Assembly (NCBI GenBank): GCA_030530845.1
Contig: JAUMUE010000003.1
Location: 1 to 64,000 of the forward strand
Direction of reading: 5' to 3'
DNA length: 64,000 nt
Source: Limosilactobacillus sp.
Lineage (GTDB): Bacteria > Bacillota > Bacilli > Lactobacillales > Lactobacillaceae
Under the pieces are notes generated by a model. It was given only the letters and a program-made list of their open reading frames with translations, made no database searches and was not told the DNA's origin. Below, piece after piece: positions 8,738-18,711 of this stretch (the stretch's first letter is position 1; the number at the start of each line of letters is the position of its first letter). A program made the position numbers and the translations under genes.

Positions 8738-9583
8738 CTAGCGGTCAGATCCCAACCAATTGCTGTTGTCACCAAACCACTTGTTATTAATTTTTCTCAG
8801 TTCACCATTCTTTTGCATTCTTGCCAAACCTTGGTTGATCTTCTTTTGTAAGGTCTTGTCACCCTTTCTCAAACCAACCCCGAATGATTCGGATGGAATT
8901 TGGTCAGTGCTGTATACCCGGTATGCGTCCCGGTTCTTTTGGTGGCTGACATAGTAATCAGCGTAAACTTGGTCCATCAAAATCCCCTGGATCCGTCCGG
9001 CGTTCAAGTCGATAAAGGCGTCTGGGAAAGTGTCGTACAAGACGGCATCCTTGCCCTTCAGCTTATCCTTGAGCAGTTTTGGATTGTCATCGAGGACCGT
9101 TTGACCAGTGGAACCATTTTGCACCCCGAGTGACTTACCAGACATCCCCGCCAGATTGTTGATGTTATTACGCTTCAACGTGACCAGGACTTGACGATTC
9201 TTCAGGTATGGACGGGAGAATGCAACCTTCTTTGCCCGAGCTGGGTTGATTGAGTAACCGTTCCACAGCAGGTCAATCGTTCCGTTCTTCAATTCCGTTT
9301 CCTTCATTGACCAGTCAATCGTTTGGAAGTCGACCTTGATGCCGTATTGCTTGAAAACAGCCTTGGCGAGGTCAATGTCATATCCGACTAACTTCCCATT
9401 TTTTTGGCGAAAACCCATCGGAACGAAACTATCATCCAAACCGATTGTGACCTTGCCACGCTTCTTAATAGTGGACCAGGTATCCTGGGTATCTGCCCGT
9501 TGCGTAACACTTTGACAACCCGCAAGCATGAAAGCTGGCACAATCAGGATCATCAAAAGCCAGATAATTTTTATCTTTTTCAT
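8738..9583 (-). CDS. Amino-acid ABC transporter substrate-binding lipoprotein
   Basis: Extracellular solute-binding protein of family 3 (polar amino acids). The signal peptide ends in lipobox LAGC with Cys23, so the protein is lipid-anchored. The mature part has the two-lobed SBP fold, with FVPMGFRQKNGKLVGYDIDL in the ligand-binding N-lobe. The start is placed at 9583 because AAGGAG lies 8 nt upstream; the reading frame extends 11 codons further without a ribosome-binding site. Third gene of the T-box-controlled operon. The T-box specifier suggests histidine, but the binding pocket cannot be read from sequence alone. Confidence 0.9.
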   Translation of the reverse strand: MKKIKIIWLLMILIVPAFMLAGCQSVTQRADTQDTWSTIKKRGKVTIGLDDSFVPMGFRQKNGKLVGYDIDLAKAVFKQYGIKVDFQTIDWSMKETELKNGTIDLLWNGYSINPARAKKVAFSRPYLKNRQVLVTLKRNNINNLAGMSGKSLGVQNGSTGQTVLDDNPKLLKDKLKGKDAVLYDTFPDAFIDLNAGRIQGILMDQVYADYYVSHQKNRDAYRVYSTDQIPSESFGVGLRKGDKTLQKKINQGLARMQKNGELRKINNKWFGDNSNWLGSDR

Positions 9584-9599
9584 ATGCCCGCTCCTTTTC

Positions 9600-10235
9600 C
9601 TACTTGAGTGCTTCAACCTTCAAAATATCGTCAGCGATTTCGTTGGCAAATTCAATGTCGTGAGTAACCACGAGTTGGGTGATGCCGTCGCCTTTCAATG
9701 CGAGGATGATCTTGGCAACTTCCTTACTCATGGTTGGATCCAGTGCGGAAGTTGGTTCGTCGTAGCAGAGGATCTTTGGCTTCATCGCCAGTGCCCGTGC
9801 GATTGCGACCCGTTGCTTTTGTCCACCAGAAAGTTGGTATGGGTAGACGTCACCCTTGTCTCCGAGGCCTAATTCATCAAGCAATTCTTTTGCGTCCTTT
9901 TCTGCTTCCGCCTTGTCCTTTTTGAGAACCATGGTTGGTGCAAGGGTCACATTTTCCATCACGGACAAGTTTGGAAAAAGATTGTAATCTTGGAAGACAA
10001 CACCGATAACACGGTCCGTTTCTTCTGTTCCTTGGGGGTCGAATTCTTGGCCGTCAATTAAAAACTTCCCAGAATCGGCACTTTCCAAACCGGTGATGCA
10101 GCGCAAGAGTGTTGTTTTACCTGCACCTGAAGGACCAACGATGCTCAAGATTTCGCCATCTTTAACCGTTAAATTGACGTCATCTAAAATCTTCCGACTG
10201 CCAAAACTCTTTTTTAAGTTCTTAACTTCTAACAT
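9600..10235 (-). CDS. Amino-acid ABC transporter ATP-binding protein
   Basis: The 211-aa ATPase of a polar amino-acid importer. It has Walker A GPSGAGKTT (about residue 34), signature LSGGQKQR (about 131), Walker B ILCYDEPTSALD (about 151) and the switch His in VVTHD. It is somewhat shorter than the usual 240 aa but complete. Ribosome-binding site GGAGG; 11 bp downstream of the permease gene. Confidence 0.93.
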   Translation of the reverse strand: MLEVKNLKKSFGSRKILDDVNLTVKDGEILSIVGPSGAGKTTLLRCITGLESADSGKFLIDGQEFDPQGTEETDRVIGVVFQDYNLFPNLSVMENVTLAPTMVLKKDKAEAEKDAKELLDELGLGDKGDVYPYQLSGGQKQRVAIARALAMKPKILCYDEPTSALDPTMSKEVAKIILALKGDGITQLVVTHDIEFANEIADDILKVEALK

Positions 10236-10246
10236 CGCAATCCCTC

Positions 10247-10888
10247 CTACTTAAAGTATGAATACCGTTGTTCAACCTTCCGCAAGATCAATGTGCAGAC
10301 ACCGACCAAAAGAAGGTAGATCAAACCGACGAGCATCAGTGGAACCAATGTCACGTCACGCGAAGTTGCTACATTTCCGGCACGGAGCAAGTCGCCCAAA
10401 CCGATTACGTAAACCAGTGATGAATCCTTGACCAGGTTGATAACTTCATTTCCGATTGATGGGATTACGATCTTAACAACTTGTGGGATCACGATCTTAC
10501 GTAATGTTTGCCAGTAGTTCAACCGGAGAACCCGGGCCGCTTCGAATTGACCTTCATCAATTGCTTGGAAACCACCACGGAAGATTTCTGCGAAGTACGC
10601 AGCGTAATTAAGAATAAATGCTACCAATGCTGCGTCATAACGTTGGAAGACGATTCCGATGATTGGCAAGCCGTAGAAAACAAAGATTAATTGGAGAAGC
10701 AGTGGTGTCCCCCGCATTAACCAGATGTAGATTTCCAAAATCCACTTCAATGGGCGGATCTTGGAGGTTAAACAAATGCTAACTAAAATTCCTAGTGGTA
10801 AGGATCCAATCAGCGTCCAAAAGAAGATTTGTAACGTAAGTGAAGCCCCCTGAATAAGTGAGGGTAAAATTGATGAAACATACGACAT
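10247..10888 (-). CDS. Amino-acid ABC transporter permease
   Basis: Inner-membrane permease of the His/Gln family (213 aa) with about five membrane segments and the EAA-loop region near EAARVLRLNYWQTLRKIVIPQ (the ATPase contact). The start is set at 10888 (MSYVSSILPS), 9-10 nt from GGAGG. The open frame continues 38 codons upstream, but that part is the second T-box terminator and antiterminator and is not coding. First gene of the operon. Confidence 0.92.
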   Translation of the reverse strand: MSYVSSILPSLIQGASLTLQIFFWTLIGSLPLGILVSICLTSKIRPLKWILEIYIWLMRGTPLLLQLIFVFYGLPIIGIVFQRYDAALVAFILNYAAYFAEIFRGGFQAIDEGQFEAARVLRLNYWQTLRKIVIPQVVKIVIPSIGNEVINLVKDSSLVYVIGLGDLLRAGNVATSRDVTLVPLMLVGLIYLLLVGVCTLILRKVEQRYSYFK

Positions 10889-10927
10889 GATAGAATTCCT
10901 CCTTCTCTGATCAGCGAATATCGAAAT

Positions 10928-10967
10928 AAAAAAGTCCCCTAGAACTAGATTACTAGCTCTAGGGGAC
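10928..10967 (-). terminator. T-box terminator, second module
   Basis: Minus-strand stem GTCCCCTAGA.../TCTAGGGGAC followed by TTTTTT. Alternative pairing with the T-box motif at 10976-10989 would form the antiterminator. Confidence 0.88.
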
Positions 10968-11050
10968 GATTGAGTCGCGGTGCCACCCCTATTCGTAGCC
11001 ACCTCACAGCGGCTACCTCGGCAAGTTCTTGATTATGATCACTTTGGAAA

Positions 11051-11090
11051 CAAAAAACGCCCTCGAGCCTGGCTGGCTACGAGGGCGTTT
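11051..11090 (-). terminator. T-box terminator, first module
   Basis: Minus-strand stem AACGCCCTCG/CGAGGGCGTT followed by TTTTTTG. It competes with the T-box motif at 11091-11104. Confidence 0.88.
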
Positions 11091-11326
11091 CCGCGGTTCC
11101 ACCTCATCTTGTCAACTTCCTCACGAAAATTGACCTTAGTGAGTTCATAATCTAAACTCCGTGCTGTAACGGGCGACCCCGGACCTTCCTACTAGGATTC
11201 AAAAGGTCAACTCACAGATGTGATTCAGGCATGCGTGTAGGTCTCTTCCCACCATACGAGACTCTCTTCGCTACTAGCAATACCCTACTAGTCTGTTCAT
11301 TGTCATTCGCTTTATTGATTGTATAC

Positions 11327-11355
11327 ACAATACTATCATAACTTTCCCTTGTCAA
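11327..11355 (-). promoter_or_regulatory. Promoter of the T-box/amino-acid importer transcript
   Basis: Minus-strand TTGACA (11350-11355), 17-bp spacer, TATTGT (11327-11332). It begins 6 bp after the mreD stop; no terminator separates mreD from it, so some read-through from mreBCD is possible. Confidence 0.75.
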
Positions 11356-11360
11356 GAAAA

Positions 11361-11906
11361 TTATGATCTTTTTTCGCTTGTTGCCCAAATATACATTGCG
11401 TGAATTGGTGGATACAACAAGACGAAGTATACCAGGTTCAATGCCAAGGTTGGTGCAAGTGAGTTGAGCAAGAACTCACCGAAGCCTTGGTTGATAATTC
11501 CGATTAAGCTCAACGCAAAGTAATTCACTAACATGAACACAACAATGTCGATGAAGAACACCGCCATGATCCATGCGTAGTTTTTAGGGTAGTAACCCGC
11601 AATTAACCGCGTCAGCATCACAATACATGGTAACAAGATCACGTAGAGTCCTAAAATCCCGGTGCTGTAGAAGTCAATTACAACCCCTGCAGCGATCGAA
11701 AATGGGATCAACGGAATTTTGATGTTGTCCTGGAAAAAGTAGGCTAAGACTATCCATAACAAGACCAATTCGCTCATGGCAAAGTATGGATAATTGAATA
11801 ACACCGGAGCAAACACGTGGCTTAATGAACCATCAAGAAACAGTGAAACAAATAGTCCGATTGGGAATACATACTTTAATCGTGATAATCGATACACAGT
11901 AATCAC
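11361..11906 (-). CDS. mreD: Rod shape-determining protein MreD
   Basis: A 181-aa polytopic membrane protein with about five to six hydrophobic segments, directly after mreC and overlapping it by 4 bp. Length, topology and position match MreD, the membrane partner of MreC in the elongation complex. The sequence is poorly conserved in the family, so context carries much of the call. Confidence 0.92.
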   Translation of the reverse strand: MITVYRLSRLKYVFPIGLFVSLFLDGSLSHVFAPVLFNYPYFAMSELVLLWIVLAYFFQDNIKIPLIPFSIAAGVVIDFYSTGILGLYVILLPCIVMLTRLIAGYYPKNYAWIMAVFFIDIVVFMLVNYFALSLIGIINQGFGEFLLNSLAPTLALNLVYFVLLYPPIHAMYIWATSEKRS

Positions 11907-12757
11907 TCCTGAGCGGTGCTTTCTGCGACAGTTACGATGTTAATATCGTTAAAGTTAGTAGCAGGCTTGATGTAGACCTTTTGTGCCAGTCCGTAATCAT
12001 CCTTACCTACCCGGGTAACTTTACCAACATAGAGGCCTTTAGGTGTGATACCACCCATACCACTAGTAACTACCTTAGCACCCTTCTTTAATTTTGCCTT
12101 GGAGCTAATTTGCCCCATGATAAGTTCGTTGGTATCAGCGTTGTATCCGGTGATAATACCGTTGACAACGTCGCTACCAGAACCGATAGAAATAGCAAAG
12201 CGACTAGATGCTTCGTTTGTATCACTCAACAGTTCGACTTTACTGTTGGTCTTGTTGACTTCGATAATCCGACCAATCAGACCACCGTCACTCATAACGG
12301 GCATGTTTTTCTTGATCCCGTTTGATTGACCCTTGTTAATGACTAATTGTTGTTGCCATGAAGATGGTGTCCGCATTAATACGGCTGCCGCAATGGTCTT
12401 GTAATCAGTCATTGACTTGCCGAGCTTGAGTTCGCTCTTCAATTGCTTGTTTTCATTAGCGAGTGCCTGGTCTCGCACCTTTGTTTGGGCTAGTTCGTTT
12501 ACTTGTTGTTTCAGTTCACGGTTTTCAGAATAAGTATTCATCAAATCGTTAACTGAGCTAAAACTAGTCTGCAACCAGTTAACTGGAATCGCAACCGCAC
12601 TGTCAGCAAATCCAACAATATCATTACCAAATTGCTGTACGACAGGCGGAGTGCTACGCCGGTTCCGTAATTCCACAGAACCTGCCATCAGTCCAAAACA
12701 AACGACCAGAATTACCACAATGATAACCAACCGGCGATTGGAAAAGAACTTTTGCAT
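11903..12757 (-). CDS. mreC: Rod shape-determining protein MreC
   Basis: A 284-aa protein with one N-terminal membrane helix (about residues 8-27), a coiled coil (about 65-105) and the extracytoplasmic beta-barrel domain with the family segments SDGGLIGRI and VVTSGMGGITPKGLYVGKV. It scaffolds cell-wall synthases outside the membrane. Ribosome-binding site GGAGG. A hairpin lies between mreB and this gene. Confidence 0.96.
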   Translation of the reverse strand: MQKFFSNRRLVIIVVILVVCFGLMAGSVELRNRRSTPPVVQQFGNDIVGFADSAVAIPVNWLQTSFSSVNDLMNTYSENRELKQQVNELAQTKVRDQALANENKQLKSELKLGKSMTDYKTIAAAVLMRTPSSWQQQLVINKGQSNGIKKNMPVMSDGGLIGRIIEVNKTNSKVELLSDTNEASSRFAISIGSGSDVVNGIITGYNADTNELIMGQISSKAKLKKGAKVVTSGMGGITPKGLYVGKVTRVGKDDYGLAQKVYIKPATNFNDINIVTVAESTAQE

Positions 12758-12788
12758 GATAATCCTCCATTGTGGGCAAGATAATAAA

Positions 12789-12827
12789 AGGAGGCCGGTC
12801 CAAACATGGTGTTTTAAGACCTGCCCC
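12789..12827 (-). terminator. Possible attenuator between mreB and mreC
   Basis: On the minus strand an imperfect GC-rich stem (GGGGCAGGTC with GACCGGCCTCC) is followed by TTTTATTAT. It could lower mreC and mreD expression relative to mreB. The mismatch and long loop make this uncertain. Confidence 0.4.
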
Positions 12828-12854
12828 GCTTATCACTAGCCAAATCTAATGATA

Positions 12855-13856
12855 TTACTTCTTAATTACGTCGATGCTCTTAAGTGATTCACCGGTACCG
12901 ACAGCAACACAATCAAGTGGATCAGTTGCGATAAATACCGGAACCTTAGTAGCGTCAGCGATTACGTCTGGCAAGTGCTTGAGTAATGCACCACCACCAG
13001 TAAGGACGATACCATGGTCAATAACGTCGGCTGCGATTTCTGGTGAAGTCTCTTCAAGAGTACCCTTGATAGCACTGATGATGTTTTCAACAACATCTTG
13101 AAGTGCAGTGGAAACATCCTTAGCGGAAACTTCCATGGTCTTTGGTAAACCAGTAACGAGGTCACGACCGCGAATTTCAGTAGTGCCCATTTGTTCGGCA
13201 GCTTCGAGTGATGCAGAACCAATGTCCCACTTCAACTTTTCAGCTGTGCGTTCACCAATCAAGAGGTTCTTGTGTTGACGTACGTATTGAACAATTGCGT
13301 CGTTCATCTTGTCACCGGCCATCCGGATAGAACGGCTGGAAACAATACCACCAAGTGAGATGGTAGCGACATCGGTAGTACCACCACCAATATCAACGAC
13401 CATGCTACCAGTTGGGTCCATAACTGGAAGACCTGCACCAATAGCGGCTGCGAATGGTTCTTCAATAACGTAAGCATCACGAGCACCAGCCACACGAGTA
13501 GCATCAATAACGGCACGCTTTTCAACTTCGGTAATACCACTTGGTACACAAACCATAACGTATGGCTTGCCATTGGTGTTTCCGAGGGCCTTGTTGATGT
13601 AGTACTTCATCATAGCGACAGTGGTGTCATAGTCAGCAATAACACCATCCTTCATTGGACGAATTGCGGTAATACTTTCTGGAGTACGACCAATCATATC
13701 GCGTGCTTCACTACCAACAGAAATTACTTCGTTTGTCTTGGTGTTACGAGCAACAACTGATGGTTCACGGAGCACGATACCCTTACCTTCGAGGTAAACA
13801 ATGGTATTAGCGGTACCCAGATCGATTCCAAGGTTTTTGGTTCCGATTCCTAGCAA
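12855..13856 (-). CDS. mreB: Rod shape-determining protein MreB
   Basis: Actin-like cytoskeletal ATPase of 333 aa that directs lateral wall synthesis. It shows the phosphate-1 motif GIDLGTANT (residues 9-17), the phosphate-2 motif [10 protein letters not shown] near 160, and the adenosine motif TGGGALL near 287. The start is TTG with AAGGGAAG upstream. It heads mreB-mreC-mreD and is preceded by a promoter. A second paralogue, Mbl-like, is encoded at 35.4 kb. Confidence 0.97.
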   Translation of the reverse strand: MLGIGTKNLGIDLGTANTIVYLEGKGIVLREPSVVARNTKTNEVISVGSEARDMIGRTPESITAIRPMKDGVIADYDTTVAMMKYYINKALGNTNGKPYVMVCVPSGITEVEKRAVIDATRVAGARDAYVIEEPFAAAIGAGLPVMDPTGSMVVDIGGGTTDVATISLGGIVSSRSIRMAGDKMNDAIVQYVRQHKNLLIGERTAEKLKWDIGSASLEAAEQMGTTEIRGRDLVTGLPKTMEVSAKDVSTALQDVVENIISAIKGTLEETSPEIAADVIDHGIVLTGGGALLKHLPDVIADATKVPVFIATDPLDCVAVGTGESLKSIDVIKK

Positions 13857-13913
13857 TCTGCTTCTTCCCTTCGTGTTTAAAGTTTAATATCAAATTTAAT
13901 CAGTATCGAAGCT

Positions 13914-13919
13914 ATTATA
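13914..13919 (-). promoter_or_regulatory. Extended -10 promoter of mreBCD
   Basis: Minus-strand TGTTATAAT: a perfect TATAAT with an upstream TG, about 58 bp before the mreB start. No convincing -35 is seen at 17 bp. Confidence 0.6.
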
Positions 13920-14003
13920 ACATAGCCACGAACGACATTCGAATCTAAATATACATTATTTGACAGATAAAAGGAAATCAGCTTTGACAAATTTATACTT
14001 TCT

Positions 14004-14633
14004 TTACTTTTCTTCTTGGATTTGCTGCTTTTCGCGCCAGCTGTAGTAATTGTCATGGCCAACGATCAGGAAATCGAGCATTTGCAGGCCGAGAATTTGG
14101 CAACCACTTTCTAAGCGCTTGGCGAAATTGAGGTCCTGTGGTGACGGCTCTACATCCCCGGATGGATGGTTGTGAATCATCACGATCCCCGTAGCTGACT
14201 GGCGGAGTGCGGATGAGAAAATCCGGTCTGGATAAAGCATACACTCACTGTGGCCCCCACGGAAAAGGAGCTCAATGTCGATGATGTCATTGTGCACATC
14301 GGTATAGGCGATTGCCACGCACTCCTGCTCTTCGTCTTGGAATTGGTCAATCATCTCTTTGCCTAACATTGCGCTGGAATAGGCATGGCCAACGATTTCG
14401 TAATGGCTCTTTGCAACGAGTTGTCCCAATTCAATTCCTGCAATCATCGAACGCATCTCTGGTCCCCAATCCAAAACCTTCTTGCGGTCATCGCGTGACA
14501 TTTGCTTTACCTTCAGTGGTGTCGGGAACTTCTCCAAAAAGTTCAAAAAGAGCTCCTGGCTACGGTCAATATTATCGGCAGAAATGCTTCTCACTAATAA
14601 ATCCAAGTATTTTCCAGTAGTTTGTTCATCCAT
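14004..14633 (-). CDS. radC: RadC family JAMM-domain protein
   Basis: A 209-aa protein with a short N-terminal helical part and a C-terminal MPN/JAMM metalloprotease-like domain. The metal motif HNHPSG (His154, His156) continues to the expected Ser and Asp. Despite its name, a role in DNA repair is not established for the family. It lies between folC and mreB, its usual place in Firmicutes. Confidence 0.93.
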   Translation of the reverse strand: MDEQTTGKYLDLLVRSISADNIDRSQELFLNFLEKFPTPLKVKQMSRDDRKKVLDWGPEMRSMIAGIELGQLVAKSHYEIVGHAYSSAMLGKEMIDQFQDEEQECVAIAYTDVHNDIIDIELLFRGGHSECMLYPDRIFSSALRQSATGIVMIHNHPSGDVEPSPQDLNFAKRLESGCQILGLQMLDFLIVGHDNYYSWREKQQIQEEK

Positions 14634-14681
14634 ATTTATTACTCTCCTGTTTCGGGTCTAATAATAAATACGGCAAGTTTC

Positions 14682-15998
14682 CTAATTGTCACTAAATAAT
14701 TTTCGAACGTCTGAAATAAAGTACAACGATCCGGTGATAATCAGCGCATCATCTTCACTCAACTGGCTAGCAATATTTTGAAAAGCCAGCTGCCAGTTGT
14801 CGTTGGTTTCGATTGGATAACGACTGGGAATCTCTTCACCAATCGTTGCCAGGTCCGCGCTCGGACGTTTGGGGCCCGGACCAGCGAAGTGTGTGACCGT
14901 GATGTGGACGTTGCCGAGGCTGGCCAGTTCACCGAGCATCAGGTCATATTGCTTGTCTGCTAAGATCGCCACCAGCAAGTAGACGTCGCGGTCGGCAAAA
15001 TCATCCTTGATGGTTTGCACCAACGCCTGAATCCCGGGCAGGTTGTGGGCACCATCAAGCAGTACCAGCGGCGCGTCATTCACCACTTCCAGCCGGCCCG
15101 GCCAGCGGGTTTCGTTCAGCCCATTTTTCAGAGCAGAGCGATCAAGTGGCAGGCCAATCCGGTCAAGGAAAATTTGCACAGCCGTGATCGCCACGGCAGC
15201 ATTTTCGACCTGGTAATCACCACCGAGGCCGAGTTTGCACTGGAAATTACTCAGCGAAAGACCCTGGTACTTGATACCGGCGAAAAACTCATGTTGGCTT
15301 AATTTTTGTGCCGTGAACTCTTCGTCTAGGGCATAAAGACGCGCTTGTTTTTCTTCGGCCGTGACACGAATGACGGCGTCGGCACTGGATGCTAATTTTC
15401 CAATCACGACAGGACGGTCCTGCTTGATGATCCCGGCCTTTTGTGTCGCGATCGCAGCTAAAGTGTTGCCGAGGTATTTCATGTGGTCCCAACCGACTGT
15501 GGTGATGACGCTAACCTCGGGCACAATCACGTTGGTCGAGTCATAGAGACCGCCAATCCCGACTTCGAGCAGGACGACATCTGGTTGCTTTTCCTGCATG
15601 TAGCAAAACATAATCGCGGTGTCGATCTCAAATTCGGTTGGTCCGCCCTCTTCCAGTTCGTCATCGAGTTTGGCGACAACTCGTGCAACGCGGTCCGTTA
15701 AACGGGTCAAATCAGCGTCACTAATCTGTTCGGCGTTGTACTCGATCCGTTCGTTAAACCGGGTGATGAACGGCGAGGTGAAACTACCGACGTTTAGGCC
15801 AGAATTCATTAGCATCGACCGCATCATTGCAACAGTCGAACCCTTCCCATTCGTCCCGGTGACGTGAATGTACTTAAGTCCGTCTTGTGGGTTGCCTAAT
15901 TCTGCCAGAAAACGGCGCATCCGCTTGAGTGTCGGAATCTTCTTGAACTGGGTCCGGCCGTGGATAAAGTTGAGGGCCTCTTCGTAAGTAGAAATCAT
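14682..15998 (-). CDS. folC: Folylpolyglutamate synthase / dihydrofolate synthase
   Basis: Mur-ligase-like enzyme (438 aa) that adds glutamate to folates. It has the ATP loop GTNGKGST (about residues 48-55), the Mg-binding region around EVGIGGLYDSTN (about 144) and the C-terminal ligase domain. AGGAG precedes the ATG. It follows valS, as in most Firmicutes, but a hairpin terminator lies between the two. Confidence 0.94.
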   Translation of the reverse strand: MISTYEEALNFIHGRTQFKKIPTLKRMRRFLAELGNPQDGLKYIHVTGTNGKGSTVAMMRSMLMNSGLNVGSFTSPFITRFNERIEYNAEQISDADLTRLTDRVARVVAKLDDELEEGGPTEFEIDTAIMFCYMQEKQPDVVLLEVGIGGLYDSTNVIVPEVSVITTVGWDHMKYLGNTLAAIATQKAGIIKQDRPVVIGKLASSADAVIRVTAEEKQARLYALDEEFTAQKLSQHEFFAGIKYQGLSLSNFQCKLGLGGDYQVENAAVAITAVQIFLDRIGLPLDRSALKNGLNETRWPGRLEVVNDAPLVLLDGAHNLPGIQALVQTIKDDFADRDVYLLVAILADKQYDLMLGELASLGNVHITVTHFAGPGPKRPSADLATIGEEIPSRYPIETNDNWQLAFQNIASQLSEDDALIITGSLYFISDVRKLFSDN

Positions 15999-16013
15999 AT
16001 CTAATCTCCTAAT

Positions 16014-16048
16014 GAAAAGGAGCTATTCCAAATGAAATAACTCCTTTA
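16014..16048 (-). terminator. Terminator between valS and folC
   Basis: Minus-strand 12-bp stem (AAAGGAGTTATT with AATAGCTCCTTT, one G-U) followed by a short T run. It is close to the folC ribosome-binding site and may be only partly effective. Confidence 0.6.
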
Positions 16049-16056
16049 ATAATTAA

Positions 16057-18711
16057 CTAAGCGTTCTCGAGTGAAGCGAGGCGTTCCTTGGCTGCAGCGA
16101 GCTTGCCTTGCCATTCTTCGGCCTTTTGCTTTTCAGCTTCAACGACTTGTGCAGGAGCGTTGTCAACAAACTTCTTGTTGCCAAGCTTCTTGCTTGAGCG
16201 TTCAACTTCCTTTTCGAGGCTTTCAATTTCTTTTTGCATCTTAGCCTTTTCTTCTTCCAGGTCAACCAATTCGGCCATTGGAATGAAGACTTCGGCACCA
16301 GCCAAGATTGAAGACATCGCGAGTTTTGGTGCTTCAACGTCGGCTGAGATGGTCATTTCTGCTGGGTGGCAGAAGCGATCAATGTAGTCACGGTTGGCTT
16401 CCAACATGTCCTTCAAGTGATCATTCTTGGTCTTAACCAGGATGTCAACTGGCTTGGACATTGGTGCGTTGGCTTCGTTCCGGATGTTACGTACGGCCTT
16501 GATCAATTCAATCAAGCTGTCCATTTGTTCAGTGGCAGCTTGGTCGTCAAAGTCGGCGTTTACAACTGGGTAGTCCGCAACCATGATTGATTGGCCATCG
16601 TGAGGCATTGATTGCCATAACTTTTCAGTAACGAATGGCATGATTGGTTGAAGCAGACGGAGAGTTTGGTCGAGGACATAACCCAAGATGTTCTTGGTGT
16701 TAGCCTTTTCTTCGTCAGTACCGTTGTTGAGCTTCTCCTTGGTCATTTCGATGTACCAATCACAGAAGTCGTTCCAGATGAAGTTGTAGAGTGCACGACC
16801 CATTTCACCGAATTCAAACTTGTCTGACATTTCAGTAACTTGCTTGATAGTGGCATCCAAACGGCTGATGATCCAGCGGTCTGCGAGGTCCCACTTGTCC
16901 TTGTCTGGAAGAACTGGAGCTGGCATTTCGCCCAAGTTCATGATTACGTAACGGCTGGCGTTCCAAATCTTGTTGATGAAGTTCCATGCCGCGTCCATCT
17001 TTGTGTATGAGAAACGAATATCTTGACCTGGCGTAGAACCGTTGATCAAGAACCAACGCAAGGCATCAACACCGTACTTTTCGATCACGTCCATTGGGTC
17101 AATACCGTTACCCAATGACTTACTCATCTTCCGACCTTGTTCGTCACGAATCAAACCGTGAAGCAGAACGTTCTTGAATGGTGCCTTTCCGGTAAATTCA
17201 AGTGATTGGAAGATCATCCGTGATACCCAGAAGAAGATGATGTCGTAACCGGTAACCAGGGTGTTGGTTGGGAAGTAACGCTTGAGGTCTTCTGAGTCGG
17301 TGTCAGGCCAGCCCATAGTTGAGAATGGCCATAATGCACTTGAGAACCAAGTATCAAGCACATCGGTTTCTTGTTCCCAGTTTTCGATGTCCTTTGGTGC
17401 TTCCATGCCAACGTAGACTTCGCCAGTTTCCTTGTGGTACCACGCTGGAATACGGTGACCCCACCAAAGTTGACGTGAGATAACCCAGTCGTGAATGTTT
17501 TCCATCCATTGAGTGTAGGTGTTTTCGAAACGTTCTGGGACAAAGTTGACACGGTCATCAGTCTTTTGGTTCTTCAAGGACATTTCAGCAAGTGGCTTCA
17601 TCTTAACAAACCATTGAGTAGAAAGACGTGATTCAACTTGCACACCGGTACGTTCGGAGTGACCAACTGAGTGAACGATTGGGTCGATCTTAAGCATGTA
17701 TCCTTGGTCTTCCAGGTCCTTTACGATCGCCTTACGAGCTTCAAAACGGTCCATACCCTTGTACTTGCCGGCATTTTCGTTCATTGAAGCGTCTTCGTTC
17801 ATGGTGTTGAGTTCTGGGAGGTTGTGACGCTTACCAACCTTAAAGTCGTTAGGGTCGTGGGCAGGCGTAATCTTAACCATACCAGTACCGAAGTCAGGAG
17901 TTACGTATTCGTCAGCGATAATTTCGATTTCACGGTCAACCAATGGAACCTTAACCTTCTTGCCGACTAATTCCTTGTAACGTTCGTCGTCTGGGTGAAC
18001 GGCAACCGCTTCGTCACCGAACATGGTTTCAGGACGAGTAGTGGCAATTTCGATGTAGTCCTTGCCATTGAAAGTCGTGCCGTCAGTGAATGGGTACTTA
18101 ACGTGGTAGAAGGCACCCTTGTCGTCTTTGTGGACAACTTCGATATCAGACAATGCAGTCCGTGCTTGTGGATCCCAGTTGATGATGTAAGTACCACGGT
18201 AAATTAAGCCCTTCTTGTAAAGTTCAACAAAGACCTTACGTACGGCCTTGTTCAAACCTTCGTCAAGGGTGAAACGTTCGCGGTCATAGTCTACAGAGAT
18301 ACCGAGCTTGGCCCATTGCTTGTGGATGATGTCAGCGTATTCGTCCTTCCAATCCCAAACTTGTTGAACGAACTTTTCACGGCCGAGGTCGTAACGTGAA
18401 ATACCTTGGTCACGCAAACGAGCTTCAACCTTGGCTTGAGTAGCGATACCGGCGTGGTCCATACCAGGAATCCACAGGGTATCGAAACCTTGCATCCGCT
18501 TTTGACGAATGATGATATCTTGTAAAGTCGTATCCCAGGCGTGGCCCAAGTGCAACTTACCAGTAACATTTGGAGGTGGAATAACGATTGAATATGGGTG
18601 TGCTTTCTTATCGCCACTTGGCTTGAAGAGGCCTTGGTCAATCCACCATTGGTAACGACCGTCTTCAACTGATTGTGGATCATACTTTGTTGACATATCT
18701 TTTTCTGCCAT
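16057..18711 (-). CDS. valS: Valyl-tRNA synthetase
   Basis: Class I synthetase of 884 aa that charges tRNA-Val. It has the HIGH motif as HLGH (after PPNVTGKL), a CP1 editing domain, the KMSKS motif in [11 protein letters not shown], and a C-terminal coiled coil (about 815-884) typical of ValRS. The start is set at 18711 ([10 protein letters not shown]), downstream of AAAGGAG; the frame is open 15 codons further without support. Expression is controlled by a Val T-box leader. Confidence 0.98.
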   Translation of the reverse strand: MAEKDMSTKYDPQSVEDGRYQWWIDQGLFKPSGDKKAHPYSIVIPPPNVTGKLHLGHAWDTTLQDIIIRQKRMQGFDTLWIPGMDHAGIATQAKVEARLRDQGISRYDLGREKFVQQVWDWKDEYADIIHKQWAKLGISVDYDRERFTLDEGLNKAVRKVFVELYKKGLIYRGTYIINWDPQARTALSDIEVVHKDDKGAFYHVKYPFTDGTTFNGKDYIEIATTRPETMFGDEAVAVHPDDERYKELVGKKVKVPLVDREIEIIADEYVTPDFGTGMVKITPAHDPNDFKVGKRHNLPELNTMNEDASMNENAGKYKGMDRFEARKAIVKDLEDQGYMLKIDPIVHSVGHSERTGVQVESRLSTQWFVKMKPLAEMSLKNQKTDDRVNFVPERFENTYTQWMENIHDWVISRQLWWGHRIPAWYHKETGEVYVGMEAPKDIENWEQETDVLDTWFSSALWPFSTMGWPDTDSEDLKRYFPTNTLVTGYDIIFFWVSRMIFQSLEFTGKAPFKNVLLHGLIRDEQGRKMSKSLGNGIDPMDVIEKYGVDALRWFLINGSTPGQDIRFSYTKMDAAWNFINKIWNASRYVIMNLGEMPAPVLPDKDKWDLADRWIISRLDATIKQVTEMSDKFEFGEMGRALYNFIWNDFCDWYIEMTKEKLNNGTDEEKANTKNILGYVLDQTLRLLQPIMPFVTEKLWQSMPHDGQSIMVADYPVVNADFDDQAATEQMDSLIELIKAVRNIRNEANAPMSKPVDILVKTKNDHLKDMLEANRDYIDRFCHPAEMTISADVEAPKLAMSSILAGAEVFIPMAELVDLEEEKAKMQKEIESLEKEVERSSKKLGNKKFVDNAPAQVVEAEKQKAEEWQGKLAAAKERLASLENA

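Larger units (their letters stand above)
10889..11322 (-). promoter_or_regulatory. T-box leader with two terminator/antiterminator modules
   Basis: Minus-strand leader of the amino-acid importer. Stem I carries the conserved AGAGAG...GGTGGGAA distal half (about 11245-11268) and a specifier loop whose 3' strand reads TGAAT-CAC-A, giving CAC (His) at 11220-11222. Two T-box motifs follow: GGTGGAACCGCG (within 11091-11104) with terminator 11051-11090, then GGGGTGGCACCGCG (10976-10989) with terminator 10928-10967. A hairpin of stem III type precedes each motif, but the second module has no stem I of its own. Histidine control is inferred. Confidence 0.85.

Noticed and set aside
10889..11002. N-terminal extension of the importer permease
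   Set aside because: It runs through the second T-box terminator and antiterminator; a good start with GGAGG lies at 10888.
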